Positions 42,440 through 52,900 of a DNA stretch of 64,000 bases are shown piece by piece. Where the stretch lies: assembly GCA_041484525.1 (NCBI GenBank), contig JBGPHT010000009.1:25947-89946 (forward strand), in the 5' to 3' direction. Each line of letters opens with the position of its first letter. Position 1 is the first letter of the stretch. The position numbers were made by a program, and so were the translations under genes. The notes under the pieces are model-generated. The model was given only the letters and a program-made list of their open reading frames with translations. It did not search any database and was not told the origin of the DNA. The stretch comes from JBGPHT01 sp041484525. GTDB lineage: Bacteria > Acidobacteriota > Terriglobia > Bryobacterales > Bryobacteraceae.

Positions 42440-45400
42440 CTACTGGCGAACCGGCTCGATACCGGCCGTAACGCCAGGGCTGCTCAACTGCCGCCCGTCC
42501 GACACGGTCACTTGGAGTTCGACCGGCACCGCATCGCCAAAAGCCAACCCCGCCGGCACGCGCACCTGGACTGTGTACACGCCCGCATGACCGGCTACCG
42601 CGTGGACAGCGTCAGCCTGCGTGTACACATCGCCGAATCGGACCAGTACCGTGCCGCTCGAGGACTCGGCGGCCGACCCCAGGCCGGTCGCCCAGATCAG
42701 AATCGCGTCGCCCGGTTGTGCCGGATGTGCCAGTACGCCGGGGTTCCGCTCCATCACCAGGTCGGCCGTCCCGGCGAAGGAAACCAGCCCCTGCTTCCGC
42801 GCGGAACCGTCCAGCGGCAAAATTCTTGGGGAAGCTTCCCGCATTGTGGAATTCAACGGCTCGGTAGCGCCGGCGGCGGTTTCAACTACCACCGCCAGCG
42901 GCGTGCCCGCTTCCAACACCGGACACAGGAACTTCACGTCCATCGCGGAGGCCGCGAGCACAGGTACGTAGCGGCCGTTGACCTTCACCCGGGTGCCGCC
43001 CAGATCCATCGAGCCGGCAGTGGGATCGGAGAGGATGGAGTCAGATTCGGCCAGCCACCTGCCGGTCAGAGCGGCGATCGCGTTCGGGCTGCAGGCCAGC
43101 AGATCGGAATCGGTCACCGGCGTCCCCGAATCCACCTCGATGGTTACCTGCGCGGTCGAGGTCTGACGGGCGGAGTTGGTGGCGGCGAAGGCAATTTCGT
43201 ATTTGCCGGCCTGCGCGGCAGTCGGGACCCAGGTGAACTGGCCGCTCGCCGGATCGAAAGACGCGCCGGCCGGAACGCGGGCAGCCGCCAACTGCAGCGG
43301 CATGTCAGCCGGATCTACGGCGCCGACGGTGAACCGGACGGCCGATCCAAACCTGGCGATCTGTTTATCCGGGACCGTCAACACCGGCCCTGAGGCAGGC
43401 GTCACCTGAATCGTGTCCGCAACCTGACTATCGCCCAGCGTGGCGCTGACGGCGGCGGATTGCTGTTTCGCGGCCGGCTCGACCGTGGCCTGGAACGTCA
43501 GGGACGACTGATTCGGCCGGGCGTAAACAACCGCCGGAGTCTTGACCTGGCTGCTGGTGCTGGTCAAGCGGAGTTCGAAGGGGGTCGGGCTTGGCGTGAC
43601 GCGTAATTCGCAGGTGGTCTGCCCGCCGGCGCTCACCGTTCCGGGTGTGCAGGAGAGTGAAGAGACCGCGTGCCGCGGCTGGGCCGCCGTCGCTGTAGCC
43701 GAATCGGGGCTGCTCGCGGAACCCGGCTTTTGTACCCGGATGGCGGCGGTTGCGGGTGCCGTGACAGTCTGCGATGCGGGGGCCGCCGAGTACGTGCTGA
43801 TGGCGGCAGTCATGTCTCGCTGAATCTCAGCCTGGGAGAGAGCCCGGCCATAGATCCGGACCTCGTCAATCACGCCCTTAAAATAGTATCCGCCGAACCT
43901 CCTGCCGATGTTGACGTTCAGGCTGGATCTCGCCTGGGCGGCAGGAACGGTCCCCGACAGAACTCCGTTATCCAGAACTCCGTTGACATAAATATCGAGA
44001 GTCCGGGCGCTGGCGTTGTAGACGCTGGCTACGTAGTACCAGGTATTGAGTGCGCGTACGGTCTTGCTATACCGCTGCGTCAGGGAGCCTCTACCGGCCA
44101 CAGCCACTCCGAACGTGTGCGGGCCGGTATCCGGGCTGGTCTTGAACTCCCATCCCTTCGCCAGGATTTGACCGTCGTCGGCCGGGTTGGCAGTAGCCAT
44201 AATCCAGGCGCTCCAAGTCATGCTCCCGGTGATCTGGAGCGATGCCGGATTTCCCAAATCCACATAATTGTTGGTCCCGTTAAAGGACAGAGCCTTCCCG
44301 AACTTACTGGTTGTAGTCCAGGTGGCGCCATGAATGGTGCCGGTAATTCCATGGCCTGAGGCGTCGGTAATAGTTGTGCCGGAACCCGCATCCAAGCTGT
44401 AGGCTGCGACGAGACCCGTGGGCACGGTAGTGGTGGCCGTCTGCAGAGTCAAAGAGGCGGTGGCGGAACTTCCGTTGAATGCCGCCGTGACGGTGACGGA
44501 CTGATCGGTTGAGAACGAGCCGGTGGTGGCGCTGAAGTTGGCCGAAGTGGAACCGGCCGCGACGGTGACGGAAGCCGGTATCGTCAGCGTGCTGCTGGTA
44601 TCGGTCAGCGTGACAAAGGCGCCGCCGGTGGAAGCCGCTTTGCTCAGCGTGACGGAGCAGGTGCTGGAGCCGTTCGGCGCGAGGGTCGCCGGACTGCAGC
44701 TCAGCGACGACACCAGCGTGGATGCGGACAGGGTGATGGTGGCCGTGGCCGAGCTGCCGTTGTACGTCGCGGTGACGATAGCGCTCTGATTACTGGAGAC
44801 GGTCGTGGTGGTGGCGTTGAAAGAGGCCGTGGTCGCGCCTGACGCCACGGTGATCGACGCGGGGACCGTTAAGGCGGCGCTGTTGTCCGAGATCGCGATC
44901 GTGCCGCCGCCGGTGGGGGCCGCTTTGCTCAGCGTAACCGTGCAGGTGCTCGAAGCGTTGGGTCCGAGAGTCGTCGGACTGCAGCTTAGCGACGACACCA
45001 GCACTGACGCGGACAGAGTGATCGTGGCCGTGGCCGAGCTGCCGTTGTACGTCGCGGTGACGATAGCGCTCTGATTACTGGAGACGGTCGTGGTGGTGGC
45101 GCTGAAGGTAGCCGTCATCGCGCCTGACGCTACGGTGATCGACGCTGGGACCGTTAAGGCGGCGCTGTTGTCCGAGATCGCGATCGTGCCGCCGCCGGTG
45201 GGTGCCGCTTTACTCAGCGTCACCGTGCAGGTGCTCGAGGCGTTGGGTCCCAGGGTCGTCGGACTGCAGCTTAGTGACGACACCAGCGTGGATGCGGACA
45301 GAGTGATCGTGGCCGTGGCCGAGCTGCCGTTGTAGGTAGCGGTGACGGTAGCGCTCTGATTACTGGGGATGGTCGTGGTGGTGGCGTTGAAGGTCGCCGT

Positions 45401-46654
45401 GGTTGCGGCTGCCGCGACCGTGACCGATGCCGGAACCGTGAGCGTCGTGTTGGTGTTGGTCAGCACGACCGATGCGCCGCCGGTGGGAGTCGCTTTGCTG
45501 AGCGTAACCGTGCAGGTGCTCGAAGCGTTCGGCCCCAGGGTCGTTGGACTGCACGCCAGCGACGACACCAGCACTGACGCGGAGAGGGTGATGGTGGCCG
45601 TGGCGGAGCTGCCGTTGTACGTCGCGGTGACGGTAGCGCTCTGATTACTGGGGATGGCCGTCGTGGTGGCGCTGAAGGTCGCCGTGGTCGCAGTTGCCGC
45701 GACCGTGACCGATGCCGGAACCGTGAGCGTCGTGTTGGTGTTGGTCAGCGTGACCGATGCGCCGCCGGTGGGCGCCGCTTTACTCAGCGTAACCGTGCAG
45801 GTGCTCGAAGCGTTCGGCGCCAGGGTCGTCGGATTGCACGCCAGCGACGACACCAGCACCGGCGCCACGAGGCCGATCGCGGCATTCGCGGAACTGCCGG
45901 TGTACGTCGCGGTGACGGTAGCGCTCTGGTCGCTGGCGATGGTGCCGGCGGTAGCGCTGAAGGTCGCAGACAAAGAACCGGCCGCGACCGTCACCGACGC
46001 CGGGACCGCCAGGGCGGCGCTGTTGTCCGAGATCGCGATCATGGCGCCACCGGCCGGAGCCGCCTTCGAAAGCGTAACCGTACAGACCGAACTTGTGCCG
46101 GAAGTGAGACTGGCCGGACTACATTGCACCTGAGACACCACGGGCAGGGAATTCTGGACACTGATGGCGGAGCCGATTCCGGAGACCGCCGTGGCGCTCC
46201 CATCGGCCACTGCCCCGACCGGATTGAGGATCGAAATGGGCACGGTCGAACTGCTGGACGCGGAAAGCGTGACCGTCACCACGGCGACGACGCCGTTGCC
46301 GATCGAATTGCCATTCATGCCGGAGGCCAGACAAGCTACCGAACCGGCTTGAGCGACACAGTTAAGGGTCTTGCCGGCGGCGGTCAAGGCTGCCCCGGTT
46401 GCCAGATTCACCGAGACGATATCGCCGGGTGCGTATGCGAGCGTCCACTGCAAAGCGGCCGGCGCCTGGCCGGCAGAAGCGCTCAAAGAGAGGTTCAACG
46501 GCACCGAGCCACCTTGAGCTCCGGAGCCGGACGCCAGGGTTAGGGAAGTCGTCTGACTGTAGGCAAAACTGCCTGACAAAAGGAAGGAGAGCAGCAGAAT
46601 ACCGATCTGGTGCCTTCTACCTTTGCACAACGAGGGTATTTCCGATATCGCCAC
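42440..46654 (-). CDS. Giant secreted cohesin-like/repeat/LamG/TIGR03437 protein
   Basis: A 1404-residue protein. The signal region is basic then hydrophobic (about residues 13-34). A cohesin-like domain covers about 35-165 (ALQWTLAYAPGDIVSVNL, GNGVVAVVTVTL). Six Ig-like repeats of about 95 residues cover about 170-740, each with L-V-S-S-L-x-C-x-P and SSTCTVTLSKAAPTGG. A LamG/concanavalin domain covers about 743-946 (LVAAYSLDAGSGTTITD, DEVRIYGRALSQAEI), a seventh repeat-like unit follows, then a putative Ig (He_PIG-like) domain at about 1095-1180 and a TIGR03437-type C-terminus. Each repeat has one pair of cysteines, probably a disulfide. It is the divergent paralog of the 46993-56427 gene. 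A role in adhesion or carbohydrate binding is inferred. Confidence 0.9.
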   Translation of the reverse strand: MAISEIPSLCKGRRHQIGILLLSFLLSGSFAYSQTTSLTLASGSGAQGGSVPLNLSLSASAGQAPAALQWTLAYAPGDIVSVNLATGAALTAAGKTLNCVAQAGSVACLASGMNGNSIGNGVVAVVTVTLSASSSSTVPISILNPVGAVADGSATAVSGIGSAISVQNSLPVVSQVQCSPASLTSGTSSVCTVTLSKAAPAGGAMIAISDNSAALAVPASVTVAAGSLSATFSATAGTIASDQSATVTATYTGSSANAAIGLVAPVLVSSLACNPTTLAPNASSTCTVTLSKAAPTGGASVTLTNTNTTLTVPASVTVAATATTATFSATTTAIPSNQSATVTATYNGSSATATITLSASVLVSSLACSPTTLGPNASSTCTVTLSKATPTGGASVVLTNTNTTLTVPASVTVAAAATTATFNATTTTIPSNQSATVTATYNGSSATATITLSASTLVSSLSCSPTTLGPNASSTCTVTLSKAAPTGGGTIAISDNSAALTVPASITVASGAMTATFSATTTTVSSNQSAIVTATYNGSSATATITLSASVLVSSLSCSPTTLGPNASSTCTVTLSKAAPTGGGTIAISDNSAALTVPASITVASGATTASFNATTTTVSSNQSAIVTATYNGSSATATITLSASTLVSSLSCSPATLAPNGSSTCSVTLSKAASTGGAFVTLTDTSSTLTIPASVTVAAGSTSANFSATTGSFSTDQSVTVTAAFNGSSATASLTLQTATTTVPTGLVAAYSLDAGSGTTITDASGHGITGTIHGATWTTTSKFGKALSFNGTNNYVDLGNPASLQITGSMTWSAWIMATANPADDGQILAKGWEFKTSPDTGPHTFGVAVAGRGSLTQRYSKTVRALNTWYYVASVYNASARTLDIYVNGVLDNGVLSGTVPAAQARSSLNVNIGRRFGGYYFKGVIDEVRIYGRALSQAEIQRDMTAAISTYSAAPASQTVTAPATAAIRVQKPGSASSPDSATATAAQPRHAVSSLSCTPGTVSAGGQTTCELRVTPSPTPFELRLTSTSSQVKTPAVVYARPNQSSLTFQATVEPAAKQQSAAVSATLGDSQVADTIQVTPASGPVLTVPDKQIARFGSAVRFTVGAVDPADMPLQLAAARVPAGASFDPASGQFTWVPTAAQAGKYEIAFAATNSARQTSTAQVTIEVDSGTPVTDSDLLACSPNAIAALTGRWLAESDSILSDPTAGSMDLGGTRVKVNGRYVPVLAASAMDVKFLCPVLEAGTPLAVVVETAAGATEPLNSTMREASPRILPLDGSARKQGLVSFAGTADLVMERNPGVLAHPAQPGDAILIWATGLGSAAESSSGTVLVRFGDVYTQADAVHAVAGHAGVYTVQVRVPAGLAFGDAVPVELQVTVSDGRQLSSPGVTAGIEPVRQ
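44430..46145 (-). repeat. Six tandem 285-bp coding repeats
   Basis: Ig-like repeat units with a 285-bp period inside the 1404-residue protein. The middle units are nearly identical at DNA level and homologous, in inverted orientation, to the array of the divergent 46993-56427 gene. Confidence 0.85.
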
Positions 46655-46992
46655 ATAGTAATTATGAGAATTCTAGTACTTCTATAACAAGACAGCCAAT
46701 AGTTAACCACCCACACATCCAATGGGATTATGCCTTAAATCAGTTGATTTAATTAGACTAAAGCCAAGCTAATGATGTTACCAACGCGCCATTGGGAGAA
46801 GCTGAATCCCCCGTGGTCCTGTTAATTTAGTAATGGTACTTAACATCAAGGTGAGGTCCAAGACTCGAACTGCAGACCGAAGCCTCTGTTGCATGCTAAC
46901 TTTATAGCCAACCAGCTAGTTAACCATTTGAAGGATGGCCTGCCTACTATTTGCACTGCTAAAATCACATCGCTAAGTAGTTCTAGTACTTA
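46655..46992. promoter_or_regulatory. AT-rich divergent control region with repeated motifs
   Basis: This 338-bp gap lies between the two divergent giant paralogs and is clearly AT-richer than its surroundings. It carries an exact 11-mer TTCTAGTACTT at 46671-46681 and 46981-46991, one close to each start codon, and an exact 10-mer TAGTTAACCA at 46700-46709 and 46917-46926. An inverted GTTAA/TTAAC pair lies at 46821-46844. These are candidate operator or promoter elements that could control both genes together. Neither gene has a recognisable Shine-Dalgarno. Confidence 0.55.
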
Positions 46993-49900
46993 ATGGTACG
47001 CACAATGAGAAGACTACATGCTCAGGGCGGTTTTGCCATCTTCGCAATTGCTTTCCTAATGTCGGCGCATACCTCTTTTGCGCAAGCCGATTCTCTGGCC
47101 TTGACATCTGGAACGGCGGCGGCAAATGGAACGGTATCCTTAAACCTGAATTTAACGTCCCCCGCCGGCAACGAACCCGCGGGCGTTCAATGGACGCTGA
47201 CCTACCCAGCCGCTAGTGTGGTCTCTATTTCCGCGAGCGCGGGAGCCGCGGCTACCGCCGCTGGCAAGACCCTGAGCTGCATCGCCGGTTCCGGCACTTA
47301 TACCTGTCTGGCATCGGGATTGAATGTCGCCACCATCGCGAACGGCACCGTCGCCGTAGTGAATCTGACCATGGCGGCGGGCGCGACCCTTACCGCTATT
47401 GGGGTCACCAACGGCCTGGCCACGGGACCTTCGGCAAATGCCGTTCTGGTGACGGCGACTGGCGGAACCGTGACCGGCGGGGCGTCTGTGTTGCCGACGG
47501 TCTCTTCCCTTTCGTGTAACCCCACCTCATTGAATCCCTCGAGCAGTTCAAGCTGCACGGTTACGCTTACGGGAGCCGCGCCGGCGGGCGGAGCGTTGGT
47601 AACGATCTCGGACACGAGCGCTTTCCTGACGGTCCCCGCGTCGGTCACGGTGGCGGCGGCCGCGACGACGGCTACGTTCAACGCGACTACCACTACCATT
47701 CCCAGCGATCAGAGCTCCACCGTCACCGCTACCTACAACAGCAGTTCGGCGAATGCCACGATCGGCCTGGTGGCGCCGGTTCTGGTGTCGACGCTGGCGT
47801 GCAATCCGACGAGCCTGGGGCGGAATGCCTCCAGCACGTGCACGGTTACACTGACCAAGGTTGCGCCGGCCGGCGGGGCGTTGGTGACGCTGACGAATAC
47901 CAATACGACGCTGACGGTTCCCGCGTCGGTGACAGTCGCAGCGGCAGCGACGACGGTGACGTTCAACGCCACTACGGCGGCCATTCCCAACGATCAAAGC
48001 GCAACCGTCACGGCCACCTACAACAGCAGCTCGGCCAATACCACGATTAGCCTGGTAGCGCCGGTTCTGGTCTCGACGCTGGCATGCAATCCAACCAGCC
48101 TCGGGCCGAACGCTTCCAGCACGTGCACGGTTACGTTGACCAAGGTTGCGCCCGCGGGCGGCGCCCTGGTTACGCTGACGAATACGAACGCCACCCTGAC
48201 GGTACCGGCGTCGGTGACGGTTGCGGCGGCGGCCAGCACGGCTACCTTCAACGCGACCACCACGACGATTCCGAGCGATCAAAGCGCCACCGTCACAGGA
48301 ACGTATAACAGCAGTTCGGCGAATGCCACAGTCGGCCTCACGGTGCCGGTCCTGGTGTCGTCGCTGGCTTGCAATCCGACCAGCCTGGGACGGAATGCTT
48401 CGAGCGCGTGCACCGTTACGCTGACCAAGGTTGCGCCGGCCGGCGGCGCACTGGTCGCCCTGACGAACACGAACGCCACCCTGACGGTTCCCGCGTCGGT
48501 GACAGTCGCGGCGGCAGCGACGACGGCTACGTTCAACGCCACTACGGCAGCCATTCCCAGCGATCAGAGCGCGACGGTGACAGGAACGTATAACAGCAGC
48601 TCGGCCAATACCACAGTCAGCCTGGTGGCGCCGGTGCTGGTGTCGACCCTGGCGTGCAATCCGGCGAACCTGGGGCCGAACGCTTCGAGCACCTGCACGG
48701 TGACTCTGACCAAGGTTGCGCCGGCGGGCGGCGCGATAGTCACGCTGACGAACACGAATGCCACCCTGACGGTGCCGGCGTCGGTGACTGTCGCAGCGGC
48801 AGCCAGCACGGCTACCTTCAACGCGACCACCACGGCCATCCCCAGCGATCAAAACGCCACTGTCACGGGAACGTACAACAGCAGCTCCGCCAATGCCACG
48901 GTCGGCTTGTCGGCTTCCGTTCTGGTCTCCTCGCTGGCGTGCAATCCGGCCAGCCTGGGACAGAGTTCGTCGAGCCTCTGTACGGTCACCCTGACCAAGG
49001 CCGCGCCCGCTGGTGGCGCACTGGTCACCCTGACCAACACCAACGCGACCCTGACGGTACCGGCCTCGGTGACGGTGGCGGCAGCAGCGACTACGGCCAC
49101 ATTCAACGCCACCACGACGATTATCCCGAGCGATCAGAGTGCTACTGTCACTGCCAGCTACAACAGCACTTCCGCCAACGCTACGATCGGCCTGGTGGCC
49201 CCGGTGCTGACGTCGTCCCTGGCGTGCAATCCGGCGAGCCTGGGGCGAAACTCTTCGACCACCTGCACGGTCACTCTCACCAAGGTTGCGCCCGCGGGCG
49301 GGGCGATCGTCACCTTGACCAATACCAACCCGACACTGACGGTGCCGGCGTCGGTGACGGTCGCGGCGGCATCCACTTCGGCTACTTTCAACGCCACTAC
49401 AGGAGCCATTCCCAGCGACCAGAGCGCCACGGTCACGGCGACTTACAACAGTTCCGCCAACACCACGGTCAGCCTGGTGGCCCCGGTTCTGGTGTCGGCG
49501 GTTTCGTGCAATCCGGCGAGCCTGGGGCCGAACGCTTCGAGCACCTGCACGGTGACTCTGACCAAGGTCGCGCTGGCGGGCGGAGCATTAGTCACGCTGA
49601 CGAACACCAACGCCACGCTCACCGTACCGGCATCGGTTACGGTGGCGGCGGCCGCGAGTTCGGCTACCTTTAACGCGACTACCACGGGCATTCCCAGCGA
49701 TCAGAGTTCCACCGTCACCGCGACGTATAACAGCAGTTCCGCCAATGCCACGGTTAGTCTGGTGGCGCCGGCTCTGGTGTCGACGCTCGGGTGCAATCCG
49801 GCCAGTCTCGGGCAGAACGCTTCGAGCACGTGCACCGTCACGTTGACCAAGGCTGCGCCCGCTGGAGGCGCATTAGTCACGTTGACGAATACCAACACGA

Positions 49901-52900
49901 CGCTCACGGTTCCGGTGTCAGTGACTGTCGCAGCAGCCGCCACTACGGCGACCTTCAACGCGTCCACTACGGCCATTCCCAGCGATCAGAGCGCCACCGT
50001 CACCGCAACCTACAACAGCAGTTCGGCGAATGCCACCATCAGCCTGGTAGCGCCGGTCGTGGTGTCGTCGCTCGGGTGCAATCCGACGAGTCTGGGGCCG
50101 AACGCCTCGAGCACTTGCACGGTTACGTTAAGCAAGGTTGCGCCAGCGGGCGGCGCATTGGTTACGCTGACGAATACCAACGCGACGCTGACGGTGCCCG
50201 CGTCGGTGACGGTGGCGGCAGCCGCAACGACGGCTACGTTCAACGCGTCCACTACGGCGATTCCCAGCGATCAAAGCTCTACTGTCACGGCGACCTACAA
50301 CAGCAGTTCGGCGAATGCCACCATCGGCTTGTCCGCTTCGGTTCTGGTGTCGTCGGTTTCGTGCAATCCGGCGAGCCTGGGGCAGAATGCTTCGAGCACC
50401 TGCACGGTCACGCTGAGCAAGGCCGCTCCTGCAGGCGGCGCATTGGTCACGCTCTCGGACAACAGCGCCTTCCTGGCGGTTCCTGCGTCGGTGACGGTGG
50501 CGGCAGCCGCCACGACGGCTACGTTCAACGCCACCACCACGAGCATTCCGAGCGATCAAAGCGCTACCGTCACGGCGACGTACAACAGCAGTTCCGCCAA
50601 CACCACGGTCAGCCTGGTGGCGCCGGTTCTGGTGTCGTCGCTGGGGTGTAATCCGGCCAGCCTGGGGCGAAACTCTTCGAGCACATGCACGGTTACGCTG
50701 ACCAAGGTTGCACCGGCGGGCGGTGCGTCGGTCACGCTGACCAACACCAACACGACTCTTACGGTCCCGGTATCGGTTACGGTGGCGGCGGCAGCGACGA
50801 CGGCTACGTTCAGCGCCGCCACCACCACCATCCCCAGCGATCAAAGCGCTACCGTCACAGCGGCGTACAACAGCAGCTCGGCGAATACGACGGTCAGCCT
50901 GGTGGCGCCGGTTCTGGTGTCGACGCTCGGGTGCAATCCGGCGAGCCTGGGACAGAATGCTTCGAGCACGTGCACCGTTACGTTGACCAAGGTTGCGCCG
51001 GCGGGCGGAGCATTGGTCACGCTGACCAACACCAACACGACCCTGACGGTGCCGGCGTCGGTGACAGTCGCAGCGGCAGCCACCACGGCCACCTTCAACG
51101 CCACCACCACGAGCATTCCGAGCGATCAAAGCTCTACCGTCACGGCGACCTATAACAGCAGCTCCGCTAATGCCACCGTCGGTCTGACGGCCCCGGCCCT
51201 GGTGTCGTCGCTCGGGTGCAATCCGGCGAACCTGGGGCCGAACGCCTCGAGCACCTGCACGGTCACGCTGACCAAAGTCGCCCCGGCGGGCGGTGCATCG
51301 GTCACGCTGACGAACCCCAACACGACACTCACCGTTCCGGTATCGGTGACGGTGGCGGCGGCGGCCACTTCGGCCACGTTCAACGCCACCACAACGGCCA
51401 TCCCCAGCGATCAGAGCGCCACGGTCACGGCGACATACAACAGCACTTCCGCGAATACCACGGTCAGCCTGGTGGCGCCGGTTCTGGTGTCGACGCTCTC
51501 GTGCAATCCGGCCAGTCTGGGACAAAGCGCGTCGAGCACGTGTACGGTCACGTTGACCAAGGTTGCGCCCGCGGGAGGCGCGAACGTCGCGCTGACGAAT
51601 ACCAACGCAACGTTGACGGTACCGGCGTCGGTCACGGTGGCGGCGGCAGCGACAACGGGTACTTTCAACGCCACCACTTCAACGATTCCCAGCGATCAGA
51701 GCGCCACTGTCACGGCGACATATAACAGCACTTCGGCCAACGCCACCATCACGCTCGTGGCCCCGGCCCTGGTTTCGTCGCTTTCCTGCAATCCGACCAG
51801 CATCGGACAGAATGCTTCGAGCACCTGCACGGTTACGCTGACCAAGGTTGCGCCCGCTGGAGGCGCATCGGTCACGCTGACCAACAACAACCCGACGCTC
51901 ACGGTACCGGCGTCGGTCACGGTGGCAGCGGCCGCGACCACGGCTACATTCAACGGCGTCACTACGACGATCCCGAGCAACCAGACCGCTACCGTGACCG
52001 CGACCCTCGGCAGCAGTTCCGCGAATTTCATCGTCAGCCTGGTGGGCGCGGTGGTGCCGTCCTCGGTGAGCTGCACCCCAGGGGCTTTGGGCGCCAGTGC
52101 CGCCAGCACATGCACGGTCACGTTGAACAAGCCGTCGGTGGGCTGGAGCACGGTGGCGATCGCCAGCAACAATCCGAATCTGACGGTGCCGGCGGGGATA
52201 CTGATCACCAACGCCACCACCACCGGCACCTTCACGGCTACGGCTGCCAGCACCATCCCGAGCGATCAGGGAGCCATGGTCAGCGCCACTTTGAACAGCG
52301 GCTCGGCCACCACTCCGGTCAACCTGATGGGGCCGGCGGTGGTGTCGTCGCTCTCGTGCAATCCGGCCAGTCTGGGGCAGAATGCTTCGAGCACCTGCAC
52401 CGTGACGCTGTCGAAAGTTGCGCCCGCTGGAGGCGCATCGGTCACGCTGGCGAACACCAACGCGATGCTCACGGTGCCGGCGTCGGTGACGGTGGCAGCG
52501 GCGGCCATCACGGCTACCTTCAACGCTACGACCACGACGATTCCGAGCGATCAAAGCGCCACTGTCACGGCGACGTACAACAGCACTGCGGCGAACACCA
52601 CGGTCAGCCTGGTTGCGCCGGTGCTGGTATCGTCGCTCTCGTGCAATCCGGCGAGCTTGGGGCGGAACGCTTCGAGCACCTGCACGGTTACATTGACCAA
52701 GGCTGCGCTGGCGGGCGGGGCGTTGGTGACGTTGACGAATACCAACACGACGCTCACGGTGCCGGCGTCGGTGACGGTGGCGGCGGCCGCGACTACGGCT
52801 ACGTTCAGCGCCACCACCACCACCATCCCCAGCGATCAAAGCGCTACCGTCACGGCGACCTACAACAGCAGCTCGGCGAACACCACGGTCAGTCTGGTGG

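Noticed and set aside
42353..43393. Plus-strand open frame (346 codons) over the end of the 1404-residue gene
   Set aside because: Arg/Gly/His-rich shadow of the minus-strand gene, with no motif or signal.
47548..52839. Minus-strand open frames of 386-465 codons inside the repeat array
   Set aside because: They repeat with the same 285-bp period as the real gene and have arginine-rich, low-complexity content: out-of-frame shadows.
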